The notes under the pieces: generated by a model | The model's database searches: none | The model's input: only the letters and a program-made list of their open reading frames with translations | What the model was told of the DNA's origin: nothing | Program-made: the position numbers and the translations under genes | In this document: positions 23,455-36,095 of the stretch, piece by piece | Numbering within the stretch: the stretch's first letter is position 1 | Layout of the letters: every line of letters begins with the position of its first letter | From: Cephalotrichum gorgonifer | Lineage: Eukaryota > Ascomycota > Sordariomycetes > Microascales > Microascaceae | Direction of reading: 5' to 3' | Assembly: GCA_900312665.1 (NCBI GenBank) | Contig: ONZQ02000006.1 | Location: 1 to 64,000, forward strand | Length of the DNA stretch: 64,000 bases

Positions 23455-26400
23455 CGCGCTGGTTTTGGGTGGAACTAGGCGAGGGGAAGAACAACCTGTT
23501 AGTGAAGCTGTGTCTCCTAGTCTCTTGGTAGTAGTAGGTATGGATCGGCCGCGGTGGTTGCAATCTCGTGTGTTCCGGCTCCCCTATTATTGCGGCCACG
23601 TTCGCAAGCTCCAATATGATGTAAGAAGGGGTACAGCAGCCATTGCTACTACGTTATCTCCGTCGCGCCTGTGATGCGAGAGCCATGTACAAGTATGCGC
23701 CTTCCAGTCTCAAAGCCCCGGCGAAAGCAGCCAGGCAAGCGGTCTCATGGCCCCTTACAGGACGGCGGTGTAAGAAACAATCAACATACCGAATCGTCCC
23801 CCGCGGTAAACCTTACTTATATGCCCTAATCGGTGTCGCTACGTCTCGTTGATCCCCAATGTCTCGGTCCTGCTCCAACAAAGTACAGGCGCCTCCAATT
23901 GGCGAGGAAGGTGTATACAAGTAATGTCTTCTTGCTGCGCGGGGTGTGGGCGAGGGTGGAAAGGAAGCCCGCCGTCTACTCGAGTACAGTTCGAAGAAAA
24001 TAAAGAGCGTCTGGTGATAAAGAAGGAAAGGGTATGGTGCTCGTACGAGTAGCATACAAGTACAAACAGGGGTAGGTAGGGTGGGAGTCCCTCCGATTAA
24101 AAACACTTCCATCGCGGTTCAGAGATAATAATACTACCGGCCCAGTTTCCGGGGTGGGGGGATGAGCACAAAATTTCATAACTTCCCCGGCGCCGGAACG
24201 GCTGTGGAGTGGAAGGGGGGGTGTTGGAGCGCCGTGCCCCGCATGCAGTACTCCTCAAAGGGCCCCCCAAAAGTCGAGGGACGGGGGAGTTGGTAAGTCT
24301 GGGCAAGGCGAAAAGAGTAGTGAAAGTCGGAAGAAGTGTGCCGAGGGGGTCATGTTTGGGCAGGGGTAGGGGAGAGAGTACCTTCTCCGTCTTCTTGTGG
24401 CAGTATCGTCCAATGTACCTTGTTCTCGAACCCTTCCAGATGCATTACCTGACGCTTCGACACTACTCGCATTGGAGGGTGGTGCCGGTTTCTCACCCTC
24501 CTACTCGCGCCGATCCTCTACTGGAGCCACCCTCCCCTCCCGCTCAATGGAGGTGGATTCCCATTGCGCGAGGCGCCTCCTCCGCCTCGGATATGGGCCC
24601 GGAAGAGGGTATGAGATATGAGATGTGAGGACACAGCCCGCGTTTGACGAGGGCCTCGCAAAGTCCGACCCCCTGAAAAGAAAAGTACACTAATTCTACG
24701 ATTATTACCTGTTTCTCTCAGCGCGGCAAACGGTGTCCACTTTGAGGTGATATGAATAATACGTTGTAATTACCCTCGAGTAGTGTGCTACAAGTGCGCG
24801 CGAGTGAAATGCCACCATTCCAGATCCCGATATCTCGGTCCCGCAACAGAATGTGGCCGAAGCGGGTTAGCCACATGGCGCCAAATTGGCGTGTTCGTGC
24901 TTGGGAAATAGGAAGGTGGGCTTGTCCAGTTTCTATTTACTTCTACGAGTACATGCATCTATTCCTCTTAGCAAACTCCATGTCCCATGGTGTCATTTGG
25001 CGCGACTCGGCCGAGAGCGAGCACCTGAGTATATTGCCTCGGGCCCGACTCCAGCTTCAATGCTGTATCACCGCGACAGATAGCAGACGAAAGACAGTAC
25101 TGTGTACTAAAATACGAGCATCCATCCTAGGTCTTGGGCCATGGTGGCACCTACTCGGATCCCTCCGAGGACAGGCTTTCAAGATTGCGGCAGGAGAAGC
25201 GAGGGAAGTAACACTTCGACGCTGGCAGATTGACATAGCCATTAATGGGACGCTAGGCCGTGCTTGTACCAAAGTATACTAACATACTTCCTGGAGATGC
25301 AATGGATCCTCACATTAATACTTGCCGGCCGCTCGGGAACCCCACCTTCCGGACACGCACGCACAATTTTATGCTCAACCTCCCAACGCAATCGCCGACC
25401 CCAAGATACCCCCACCAGTCATGGGACAAGGCAAGCTAGGGGATAAGGTAATAATTGTGCCCCACACCCACTAAGGAAGAGGGAAAAGTGGATTTGGGGA
25501 TTAACGTTGGTGGACTTAGCGGGGTTAAGGATGTCCTCGGGTTGACTCTCCACTCCGAGGCCGTCCTATTATAAGAGAACCGTAGACTACGAAAGTACTC
25601 GTACCTCTGTCATAGTCACGACCAGCCTTAATATGAGAATTCTCAAAGCAGATATTATTCTTAATGGCACCCCAGGTACTCTATACTCCGTAGGCAACGT
25701 TGAATCTGCTCACCATCTAAGTACTTGTACAATTATGGAGGGGTTACTCGTACACCACTGTTATGATAGGCCTACCCAACTTCGGGCGAGTCAAGTGTTG
25801 ATCTCGCATTCTACTCGGAAAAAGACCGATGGTCTCGGGTTATTCCGACTCGAGAATATCTCTTAGTCAATCAAGACCCGGAATCGGACGTACCTACAAA
25901 GACCCTGTTTGCCCACACCACTTATCACACTCCCTCCGAGTTGTTGTTCCGTCGTTTCGCCGCTTCCACAGCCAACGGCCAGTACCTGACGTAGGTCTTG
26001 AACGCACTGGCTAGGCAAGAGGTGCCGCCTAATCTGCACAGTCAAATATGCCAACCACCTCCCTCTGCTCGTCGACTAAGGGCTCCGAGGCAATGTAGGG
26101 ATGTAGCGCGGCTAAGGTTGTGTGACTCCGTCGTATGGGACAGCAAGGCTAGTGCCTGCATACCAGTAGCATGATCTCGAACTTGCAAGTTAAACTGAAC
26201 GGGGAGGTTGCACATCGGACTTGTGTAAGGGTTCCGTCGCCAGACATATGTACAGAGTAGCGATGTACGCATGGCTTACAAGGCTGGCACGCGGACGTCA
26301 AGAAGAAGCACCATTAGGGGTTCAATGGAATGGGAGGGTGGGAATTCGTGGTGTAAGTTCGCGAGACTTCTTTATCATAGCATTATCATATATCGTCACC

Positions 26401-26675
26401 GCAGGGTGGCTTCATCCATGTAGCCAAAAATTGTGTATTAGTTCCTTCCGAATTCTCGCCTAAGTCTCGGTCTCTTTTGCAAAGATTCCCTATGATACAA
26501 CTAGACTAAATCGAAATATGCCTCCACTGCAAGAATCAGACCATTACGGAGTAGAGAGAGAAGGGGGGAAGGTCCAATGCCAAGAAAACCAAAACCCTCA
26601 GCATCTTGACACCAGCAACCCAACACCCCAAAGATGTTACCTTCCCGCATAAAAACTCTTTGCTCGCCTCCAGCC
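23455..26675. other. Intergenic region, no gene recognised
   Basis: About 3.2 kb between the MFS and ABC transporter genes. Several open frames of 60-165 codons are present (the longest at 24,785-25,282 on the plus strand), but none has recognisable motifs or clear coding bias. GTAC-type near-palindromes are frequent here (for example 24,035-24,063, 25,597-25,610, 25,720-25,733, 25,745-25,754). Confidence 0.5.
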
Positions 26676-29600
26676 TCAACCACCCCTAACCATCTCTGCA
26701 AACCTCCCCTTCCTCCACATTAACTCTTCGTATCCCCCCTCCTCAACCACGAACCCCCCTTCCAAAAGGACGACCCTCTCCACTACCCTCATCATCTCTA
26801 GGCAGTGCGTCACGACCACCACGCTCATCCTACCCCCGGCACCATAGCCCACCAGCCTCCCAATCACTCCCCTAATCGCCTCCGCGCTCTTCGCGTCCAG
26901 CGCGCTCGTTGGCTCGTCAAGCACCAGCACCCTCGGCCACCGCGCCACAGCCCTCGCGATGCATAGCCTCTGCGCCTGTCCCCCCGACAGTGTAAGTCCC
27001 CCGTCGCCCACGAACGTGGCGTACCCCTCCGGCAACGTCTCAATGAACGAGTGGATCCCCGCCGCGCGGGCCGCGGCCTCAATATTGGGCGTCTGCCGCA
27101 TGGGATGCTGTTCCGGTATACCGTAGGCGATGTTCCCTGCTATGGTCGTCGGAAATATGAATGGCGTCTGCGGGACGTATGACATCGACGCGCGGAGGTG
27201 GGATAGGTCGATTTCGTTCCATGGGACGCCGCCAAAAGAGAGAACTGGTCCAGAATGGTCGCGATACGGGCTACTCTTCTCGTAGGAGCCTCTAGATGAG
27301 CGGAATTCGTCAGGGGGTGGAGGGGAGGTAGGGGAAGGGCTGTATAGGCCTAGTACCAGAGACGCGAGTGTGCTCTTCCCGCACCCCGAGGGCCCCACGA
27401 TTGCCGTGCTCGTCCCTGCGTCGATCCTAAGTCGTAGATTACGAAGAACCTGTTGGTTCGGCCTGGACGGGTATGCGAACGACAGCCCGTCGAAGCGGAT
27501 CGGGAACGGGGTGAGGACCTTCTTCCCACCCCCTTCATCCTCGCGCGTTGGAGGCGGAGGCAGGTTTGCGTAGTTGAGCATCTGGATGGACGTCTCCTTC
27601 GCCGCGGCTATCTGCGGAATCGCTCCTACAATCGCCGTCGCCGAGCCGATGGCGAAGAGGAGGATGTTGGTCACCTGGAGGATGGCCTCGGTCGCGAGCT
27701 CCTGCCTCGCGATCATCTCCGTGCCGTAATAGAAGACCAGCGCCGTGATGAAGAGGTTCATTGCCTGCTGGAACCCGTAGAAGAACGCTGCATGCAGGCT
27801 TCTCCGGATTCCGTGCCCATACACCTCGGCCACCCTCTCCTCGTACTTCCTGGTGAAGTATTCCTCGAGCATGAGGGCGCGGACGACACGGATGTTGATA
27901 AAGCTCTGCCGAGAAATGGTGCTAGCTATTTCCGAGCCTTCGTTGCATCGCGCCTCCCATTTCCCTGTGAAATACGACGATGCCTTTATCGACGCGAGGA
28001 TGAGCGGGGCCGGCGATAGTGCTACGAGGGTAAGTTTCCACGATATGGCGAGGGCCCATACCAGTGCAGCAACGACCATGACCACGACGATGATCACGCT
28101 GGGGAGGAACCGCCCGACGAGGTTGCGCATCTCCTCCGCGTTGCGGTCAAGACACTCGGTGATCTTCCCGACGGTGTTGCCGCTCGTGTCGAACCACGCC
28201 TTCGGCTGCCTTAATATTTGCTTCAGTGCCTCGACGCGGAGGGTGTTCACCCAACACTGTCCCGCGTATTCCATCAAGTATCTGCTGAAGAAGTTTGCCA
28301 CGCCGTCGACAACTGCGATGCCAAGCAGTATGATGGCCCACTTCTGGCCGGCGCCTAACCGGTTGGAGGGCGCCCATAGGGATGAGAGCAATCGTGATAG
28401 GAGATACGAGAAGATGGGGACAGCAGCAGCGGCAACGAGACAACTCGTGAGGCCGAGGATAAGGGCGATCCGCTGGGAGAAGAAGAGGTTGGGCCAGACG
28501 GTGCTGATGATGGATGGGATAGATGTGTTGGAGTGGAACTTATCGCAGGGGTTAGGGGAGCTGGGCGTCGCTGGGTCGTCCATCTGACACCCCTTCCCGT
28601 CCATGGTGGGATATGAGAGCGTAGCCGATCTACCCCGATTCCTGACTTCGGAACAACTGAGGCGAGAGGCCTGAGTCGACTTCCCCATATACTCAACGAA
28701 GTCGAAGCTGGGGTCTCGGGATGGAATCTCCTCGGAAGTAACTGAGCAGCGTCTATTATCCGGGCCTGCGGCTTCTTCACTGCTGACCTCCGAGAGGCGA
28801 TTGAGCAGACCCGCCCTTAGCTGCTCGTTGTAGGTTCCAAAGTCAGCTGCCTTATCGTCCATGTCCCACAGCTGCGACTCCCTTTCTCTCGTGGCCCGAA
28901 CGAACTGTGCACCTAGAATTACCGGCTGAGATAACGGTCTGCCCGTGACTGATCCACAAAAGATCGACGATATCCGTCCCTTAAGTGACATCATATCTTC
29001 CCCTGGCCCTTCTGTCACCTCCATCTTCTCCGCTAAGGGTGGCCCGAGACTGTCGTCTTCGTATAGTTTCTTCGCGCCCGCCTCTTCGTCGGTTGCCGAT
29101 TTAACCAAGGAAGCAAACAAGGCCTTTCCGTCCACCATCAGCTGTTTCCGGTACCCCTCCTGGACGACTCGACCTTTGTCCATCACATAGACGTAGTCTG
29201 CGTCCTCGATCTGGGCCACATCGTGGGTAATGATGATTGTTGTCTTCCCCGCCCTCCACTCCCTGATCGCCTCCATAACAAGTGTCCTGGCGACATGATC
29301 CAACCCGCTCGTAACCTCATCCAAAATCAACACGGGCGGATCTCTCAACCTCGCTCTAGCCAGCGCAAGCCTCTGCTTCTGCCCTCCACTAAGACTATAC
29401 CCCCCCGACCCAACCAGTGTATTCATGCCATTCGGAAGGGACGTGATAGTCGACTGTAGGAGGGCTGCTTCGCACGCACATCTAACTGCCTCCTCTGTTG
29501 CCGTTTCGGAATCTCTTAGCCCGAAGGCGACATTCCTGTAGAACGTGTCGTCGAAGAGGATGCTGGACTGTTGGACCAGTGTAATATTCGAGCGGACCCA

Positions 29601-31089
29601 GGCAGGGTCGAGGGCCCCGAGGTGGTAGCCATCGATGCGTATCTCACCCGTGAGGGCCTCGTAGAACTGGATAACTAGGTTGCCGATGGTCGATTTTCCG
29701 GAGCCACTCCTCCCGACGAGGAAGGTGAGTTTGCCGGCGGGGAAGGAGAACGAGGATTTCTTGAGGACGAGCTTGGAGGGATTCGACGGGTATGAGAAGG
29801 TCACCTACACGAGCTATTAGTTCATAAGATCACACACCAAATCGCCGGCGGCGGGAACGTGACACTTACATCTTTTAATTCGATATCCCCAAAGCATTTC
29901 CCCGGTCGATACATGCCCTGCCCATCGCCGGATACCTCATCGTCCTTTCTGGCCTTCGGTGCCAAGTCCCGAAGCGAAACCCCCGCTACCATCCCCTTCG
30001 ACAACACCAAAAACTGGGGCATAAGCGCGTCAACCCCCTGAAAGGCCGCCAAAGTCGCATAGAACGTCGTGATGATGTCTCCCGGACTTTTCCCTCTGTC
30101 AATTAGCACAGCACCGTACCAGAACCCCACGGCGAAAAGCGTGATCATCCAAAACTCGATGTAGCCCATCTGAAGGCCGTTGCACCTCGCCTGCACGAGA
30201 TATCTAGCCGTTACCTTCTTCATCGCTGCAACGTACTGCCACATCTCGGTGTCGAATCCGTTGAAGATCTTGACGATGTCAATGCCAGTGATAGATGCGG
30301 TGGCGAGCTTCGATGCCTCGCCGAGGCAACGCTTCTGCGCCTGGATAGCGGGCTCGAGTGGCTTCGAGATCAGCGTCATCACGACAAACGATATCGGGAC
30401 AGATGCGAGGAGGACCAGGGTGAGTTCCCAGCTGGAGTAGAGAGCGAGACTGAGAGATCCCACGGCAACTAGGAATTCGCCAAGGACGAGACCGAAGGGT
30501 TGTGAGGTCGCTAGCTGGAGTTCTCGCGTTTGACTGCCCAGGATTAGCCAACGCTCACTTACACATAGCGGCGATTGGAAAGTTCCATGACTTACGTCTC
30601 GATCCGGGTAAGTAGGCTTGCCGTCCCTTCAACCTGCCCATCATACCACGCCATGTCCTTCCTCGAAAGACTCCCAAATATCTCCCTTCGTACGTTAAGC
30701 GCCTGAGCCTCCCCAAATATGATCCACATGGACATGAGCAAGCTGTTAGATAGCCACGTCCCGATTCCCATCCCTGTCAAGATTAGACACCAAGTCGAAA
30801 CGGCCTTGAGTGCCTCATGCCCGCTAATACTGTCTGCCCCCAGGTCGGCAATGACATCGAAGATGCGGCCGTATGTAACGGCTAGGAAGGCCCGGAGGCC
30901 ACTTGATATTACGGTAGTGAAGATAGCAAGTAACAACGTAGGGAGGTGGCCTCGGAAGGTGAAGGCGAACAGGTGCTTCCACGTCGCTTTGGTGGCTTGT
31001 TCGAGCGCTGACTCATTCGTGAACATAGCTTTCAGTTTAGATGAGACCCAGGCCCTCGCTTCGCGAGCAGTTCTTCGCATCGAGACCAT
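26676..31089 (-). CDS. STE6: STE6-like full-length ABC transporter (ABCB type)
   Basis: The model has exons 31,089-30,596, 30,533-29,870 and 29,804-26,676, with introns of 62 and 65 bp in consistent phase, giving about 1,428 residues. The layout is membrane domain, nucleotide-binding domain, membrane domain, nucleotide-binding domain. NBD1 has Walker A GRSGSGKST (about 417-425), signature LSGGQ (about 524-528), Walker B ending LILDE and H-loop THD. NBD2 has Walker A GPSGCGKST (1190-1198), signature LSGGQ (about 1325), Walker B LVLDE and THC. A charged, Ser-rich linker of about 200 residues joins the halves. Fungal members export the farnesylated a-type mating pheromone, and close paralogues export drugs. 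The symbol is by resemblance only. NBD2 lacks residues between Walker A and the Q-loop typical of shorter proteins but has a Pro/Ser insert there. Confidence 0.9.
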
Positions 31090-31987
31090 GGTGGCGGATG
31101 TTTGTGGAGGTGTCTCCAGAGAGAGACACTGATGTCGTCGACCCGACGAGGGTATTTATCTACTCGTAGGGTTGATGACGGGGATAGAGGGAAAGAGAAT
31201 AATTCAATATCTTCTTTGAGAATATAATCCTGGCCCTTGGCCGAAGGGAGCCGTGACTGGCTTATCTGAATCGTATGTATGACTAGTCGATAGTATTGTT
31301 CCAGCAAGGGATAATATTGTTCGCGGGGTTTGGGGGGTTCGCCACGAAACTTCTTTGAGTCTACTACAGGGAAAGAATAATGGAACATTCGAATCTCAAG
31401 TAAAAAGTAAATTTGGACCCTTACATGCGAGTAATGGTAATTTGTAATGCCCCTGGACCCGTCTCTGGAATGGGAGATTCACTTGGGGGGGGGGGGCGTG
31501 GTGTACGTATTAGTTCGCTTTTGCTGCGGAGGCCGCCTCGAAGTTTTGAAGATAGAACCAAGCCCGCGGAAGGTGGCTGCCGATTGTGAGTAACTCTTTC
31601 GGCAACGAGGAAGCTAAGGTCCGGCAGGTCTTCGTATTTCGATAAGGTACCCGCTCTGCTCGGTCAAGGGGAATGCAACACACACATCCCGAACAAGTTC
31701 GGAGTAACTGCCGGTCCATGGTCCTCCGGGGAAGTCATTAAACGGGTGGATTTATTTGTTCCCTTCCCTCTCCTATTCCCTCTCCTCTCATAAACTTCCC
31801 ACCGTCGGACTCGAAGCTGATTGCCGAGATGGATTCGAAATGCTGAACCCTGGGAGCACTTCAGCTAGGTACTCCTTTTATGTATAGCCGTCTTTGGTAT
31901 ATGTGTGAGAATCCCGGGCGTTTGCCGCCCCCTATTTTGACTTGATGGCGCTAAAACGCTCTACATCATGATTTCTCCCTTTGTCTT
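31090..31987. other. Intergenic region, no gene recognised
   Basis: About 0.9 kb containing the STE6-like promoter and the PBDC1 3' flank. A run of about eleven G residues occurs near 31,485-31,496. No coding frame was recognised. Confidence 0.5.
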
Positions 31988-32681
31988 CTATGCCTGCTCG
32001 GATATCCAGTCATTCAAACCAAGGCGGTTCCTGATTACTTTCATCAGTATTTGAATCCTAGACAGCTAGACCGATGGCCTTACCTCGCAATCTCGATAGC
32101 GTAGAACTGAACCCTGGGAACTAAGGACGAATTAAGTTAGTTTCGTGCTCATGGTAGTACCGCCGCCAAAGCTTACCAAAGATTGTCTCCTTCTGCCCGT
32201 ACTCGAACTTCGGGTTCGTCCTCAACATGGTCCCGAAATTATAATCCGGAACAAGCTTCTCATACTTCATCATGAACTTCCGCCACCTCTCCTTCCCTTC
32301 CTTGCTCTTCATCTTATCCTCGTCGATTGTCTCCGCGGGGTCAAACTCGGGGAACGCTTCCTTGAGGTGCGCGAAGATCTCGTCATCGCACCGCGTCAGG
32401 CGCAGTGAGGAGCCCTTTACTTTTTCGAGGATGGACCAGTACGTCGTCATCTGCTGGACAGCTGAGGAGAAAGTCAGAATTAGCTGGACCGAAGATTTGG
32501 GGGAAGGGGGGAGGTTCTGTGGCGGATAAACGAACCCTTGACGGCGAACTGCTTCTCGATCTGGAAGTGCGGCCTGGTCAGCTATCACCTCACAATGTTG
32601 GTGGGGGTTGGTGGAATAGCGTACGTCCTCGAGGTTGTCCGCCTCTTCGGCGTTGAAATCCTTCGGTACTGCCACCGACAT
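31988..32681 (-). CDS. PBDC1 / YPL225W family protein
   Basis: The model has five exons, 32,681-32,625, 32,560-32,536, 32,461-32,177, 32,120-32,084 and 32,030-31,988, separated by four short introns. The lengths sum to 447 bp, or 148 residues, close to yeast YPL225W (146). Splicing restores the family blocks: FNAEEADNLED followed by IEKQFAVKAVQQM, then TTYWSILEKV, LRLTRCDDEI, IDEDKMKSK, RWRKFMMKYE, YNFGTMLRTNP, VQFYAIEIARNR and LGLNDW before the stop. The family was long labelled polysaccharide biosynthesis domain. Yeast work links YPL225W to chaperoning of nascent eEF1A, so a role in translation-factor folding is the better expectation. A single long reading frame covers only part of it (upstream ATG at 32,747) and would give a wrong N-terminus and C-terminus. 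Confidence 0.95.
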
Positions 32682-33547
32682 GTTTATTTCTTCTATGGGT
32701 AGGAGGTATGATCTAAAGTTCGAAGTGGTGCGGAATACGATCTCCAAGGTGAAATCGAGCCTGCTGTATGATGATGTCTAGGAGCTATCACAAAAATCGT
32801 TCGGATATTTGACCCCTCCCCCGCACATTGATTGTCCTGTGGTTATCGATAACCACCACCCAGGGAGAGGCTAAAGTCACGTGTCGATAAGACATAACAC
32901 TTCCCTCGGCCTTGTTAGGAGCTTATTTCGACCTCAACCGTGCATCAGCATGGCAGCCAACAACCCAGGTCCGAAAGCTTGTTCGAGCTGGAAATCGGAA
33001 GGGGCAAGTAAAATTCCTTTTGTAATTGAATTTGTTGCATAAAATTTCAATCTACGGCTTGTATCACAGCATCTGCGCGATAGCTCTGACTGTTTCCCTC
33101 TCTTACATTGACAGAAATGAATGCTACGCAAGAAGAGCATACATTCTACACGTTGAATTATTGTAGCCAGAGAAACCTGCAATATCGGCTTCCTTCTTCA
33201 ACCGTTCTACTTCACCAGTATGCTATCTGATGTGAGTACGGGACTCATGATCTGTTCTGTAACTCTACCTATTGTCTCCTTCATACCCCGGGAAATCCAG
33301 TATGCTCCTTCCACAACCTAGGGACACAACAGTCGTTCCTGCCTTCTTAGATCATTGCCCCCAGAGCACATGATCCCACGGTTAGGGGACAAAGGGTGTT
33401 TTCTTTACTTCCGAGGAAAGGCAGTATTAGAATACCGTCGGCTCTCTCTAGAGTATACCTCATCCCCCGTTACTTTCTCTGACCCACTTTCACTGGGAAC
33501 TCTCTCCAGTCTTTCTACGGAGATAAAGAAGAAGGTATTGCCTCACC
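32682..33547. other. Divergent intergenic region between PBDC1 and a 2EXR-like gene
   Basis: About 0.87 kb holding both promoters. A near-palindrome GGTTATCGATAACC at 32,841-32,854 is the only striking short element. CT-rich stretches precede the plus-strand start (33,470-33,520). No gene was recognised. Confidence 0.5.
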
Positions 33548-35022
33548 ATGTTTCTGCCTCCACACTACCCTACACGGTTCCTCACGGCGAACCAAGATGC
33601 AAACGACCCAGACTCGCCTGATACTCAGACAACGGACTTACCGGACAGCGCTACTCATCCCGTCGTGCCAGATAACGATGGCCATGCATCCGGGAACAAC
33701 GCCCCGTTGAGAGTCTTAAAGAAGCGTCCGTCCTTCTCCCATGTCCTCGGTAGGGTCAGATCGATCTCTGGGTCATCGACAAGCTCAAACGGCCAGAAGT
33801 CATCCGCGATTAACAGACCGGCCAAGTCGGTCCAGCTTGCATCCAGCCTGCCGGCAAACTCATGGATTGCGGACCCCCAGTCGACTGATGCTCGTCATCG
33901 TCGCGATCCAGCACCTTGGGACCGTACAGTTGACTTTGTGTACCATAAATATCCCAACGGGACTACCGGACCAGATAAATCACTCGACTTCGAGCGCTCT
34001 GTCAATCTATTCCTAGCAGAACATGGCCGGCAGCGAACTCCCGCGTTGCGAGGATACACTACACTTCCGGCGGTGGTAAGGTTCAAGATATGGGAATACA
34101 TCTTCAATACAGACACAGACGATAAACCCGTTGCCCTGACCATGGCTTACTGGAATAAAGACGCCTGGCGGGAGGACGAGTTCGCTAGCCTGTGCGAGGC
34201 CATGAAGACGACTCGACCTTACCTTGAAATATCCTTTGAGCTCAGAGCAGATGCCTTGGTAGCCTTCCTCATGACAAGGCGCTTCCACGTCACATTCAGC
34301 CCCTGTATCCGACCCCTCCTCAACCCTCTCGCAACACAATGGCTAGAGAAATACGGCCCCTATATGCAGGACATCGCCTTGGAGGTTGTTCTAACTGAAT
34401 TTCGATTTGGAATGAGCCCTTCAGCCCAGATCCTCAGTCCTGCCACGTCATACCTGGAAAAGCTTATTTGCGACTTTGTCCAGGTACAGCTTAAGCGAAG
34501 ATCGGTAAGCACACTTAACAGCCTCGTAATTCTTTGCCGCAGGTTCTACGGAGCAAGGCGACCGAAGTGTCATTCTCAAAGTGCTGAATTGTCTGGGGGT
34601 AGGTCGCAATCTCCGTGGGCGGTAATAGGACTCACTTGACTAACCACGGAGAAGAAGGTGGTATATATTGCCCCGACAAGTACCTGTCCATATGCGACCC
34701 TATAAAGGAACTACGCGGCCTAGTTGACTCGATTCGCGTGTGTGGGTTCAGCCAGCCGTACACGTTCTCTCTGACCAAGTCCCTGTTTTCGATTCCTCCT
34801 CTGGAAAGGCTCAGACTCCATTCATACCAAGTTGCACCTTCGAACGTCTGGCCGCAGCTTGAGGGCCAGGAGGCTCAGGTGGATTCTGGAGACGGACATA
34901 TCAAACTCCAGAGATATACGGGGATCCAATGCGCGCGGGGTACGGGACCCTGGGGGGCCATTCAGTTGCCGCCACCTATTACAAGTACGACAGGAGCAAC
35001 CTGGATGGAGAAGCAGATGTAA
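33548..35022 (+). CDS. 2EXR / F-box-like fungal protein of unknown function
   Basis: The model has exon 1 at 33,548-34,598 and exon 2 at 34,652-35,022, with a 53-bp intron (donor GTAGGT, branch-like TTGACTAAC, acceptor ACGGAG). The product is 473 residues. The start has a good context (CACCATG). The first 165 residues are polar and probably disordered. LPAVVRFKIWEYIF (about 173-186) resembles the N-terminal helix of fungal 2EXR and F-box-like proteins, which are large families of unknown function. A later block, LVILCRRFYGARR, matches the C-terminal part of such proteins and argues against splicing at the GTAAGC at 34,505. After the intron, KELRGLVDSIRVCGF is typical of the same proteins. It may act in protein-protein interaction. 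Exact role unknown. Confidence 0.75.
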
Positions 35023-36095
35023 TTAAGTCAAGTTACAATCCGAAAATGATTCAGCTGGGACATCGCGAAAGATACGGTTTTGGAGGAGGGAGGATGTAAG
35101 GAATCTTTGTATGGATGACATAGGCGGCCTCGTTTGCCAAGAAAACGAGGATGGGGGGTATGAATTAGGGGTATGGACGTGATGCACCCACCCATAAGAG
35201 AGTGACAATGGGAACTATTAACGGGTGGTAGGGTCGTCCATACACATATTTATGCCCATAAGCATGAAGGCAACCTGTTTCTCCCTGTTTGAAGCCCACG
35301 ACAATCAAGGGGCACTTTCAATGGACAAAGCATGTATAGCAAGGGGGCGGGTAGAATGACCTTGGGCCCAAATAAAGATACGCAGCCGAAGCAACAGATT
35401 GAATGGTTTCTCTACCCCCATAATGTCTGCTCCAGTTGGCATATACGGCAGGAACGGCGCCCGCTCAGGTTAGACCAGTAATTTGACGTTCTTTTCAAAG
35501 TGATGCTCCTATTCATCTCCTGGACTGAGGCACAATGTTTTCCTCTTGCCTCGCAAGCTCCTTAATTCTTCAGAACCACAACATCCGCTAGATATTCTCT
35601 TCTCCTCAAACCTGCTTCACTCCCCATCACCAACCTTTTATTCGAATAACCCTTACTATTATCAGTACAATCACTGTCTCTATCATGCAGACATAGAGGC
35701 CTATTTCTACAGCACCCCGTCTTTAGGGAGGACCAGACGTCAATCTTGGTTACCTTTCCCTCGGGACCTAACTTTCGCGTTCAGCTCTGGGTAGGACAAC
35801 TCCCTCTACTCCCTTTCTTACTCCTTCATATGCCAGATCACCATTCCTTTACAATATGTAATGAAAGGGGCCATTCTTCTTTTACCTCGTTCCCGTAAGA
35901 GTAGCTAACAAATGATATAAAGATCGGTTCACAAAAGTGATATTCCTACCGAGGCACATACAGAAACAGAAGAGAAACAACCTTGACATCAGGGAACCTG
36001 CAAGTTTTAAAATCTCCATGTAGACTGCTTTGGGAGTGGTCCCTTCCAATTTCAAGCATCACTGACACATCTCATCCTTCGCAGAGTGACAAGAT
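35023..36095. other. Intergenic region, probable 5' UTR intron at its right end
   Basis: About 1.1 kb between two plus-strand genes. Just before the next ATG there is a good acceptor (branch-like CACTGAC near 36,061, pyrimidine run, CAG ending 36,084). An in-frame TGA follows it, so if spliced the intron lies in the 5' UTR. No other gene was recognised. Confidence 0.45.

Noticed and set aside
24785..25282. Open frame of 165 codons in the MFS-ABC intergenic region
   Set aside because: No family resemblance and no codon bias; length is within chance for this composition.
21565..31089. Secondary-metabolite cluster around the MFS and ABC transporters
   Set aside because: No core synthase, tailoring enzyme or pathway regulator lies near. 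The transporters alone are not evidence of a cluster.
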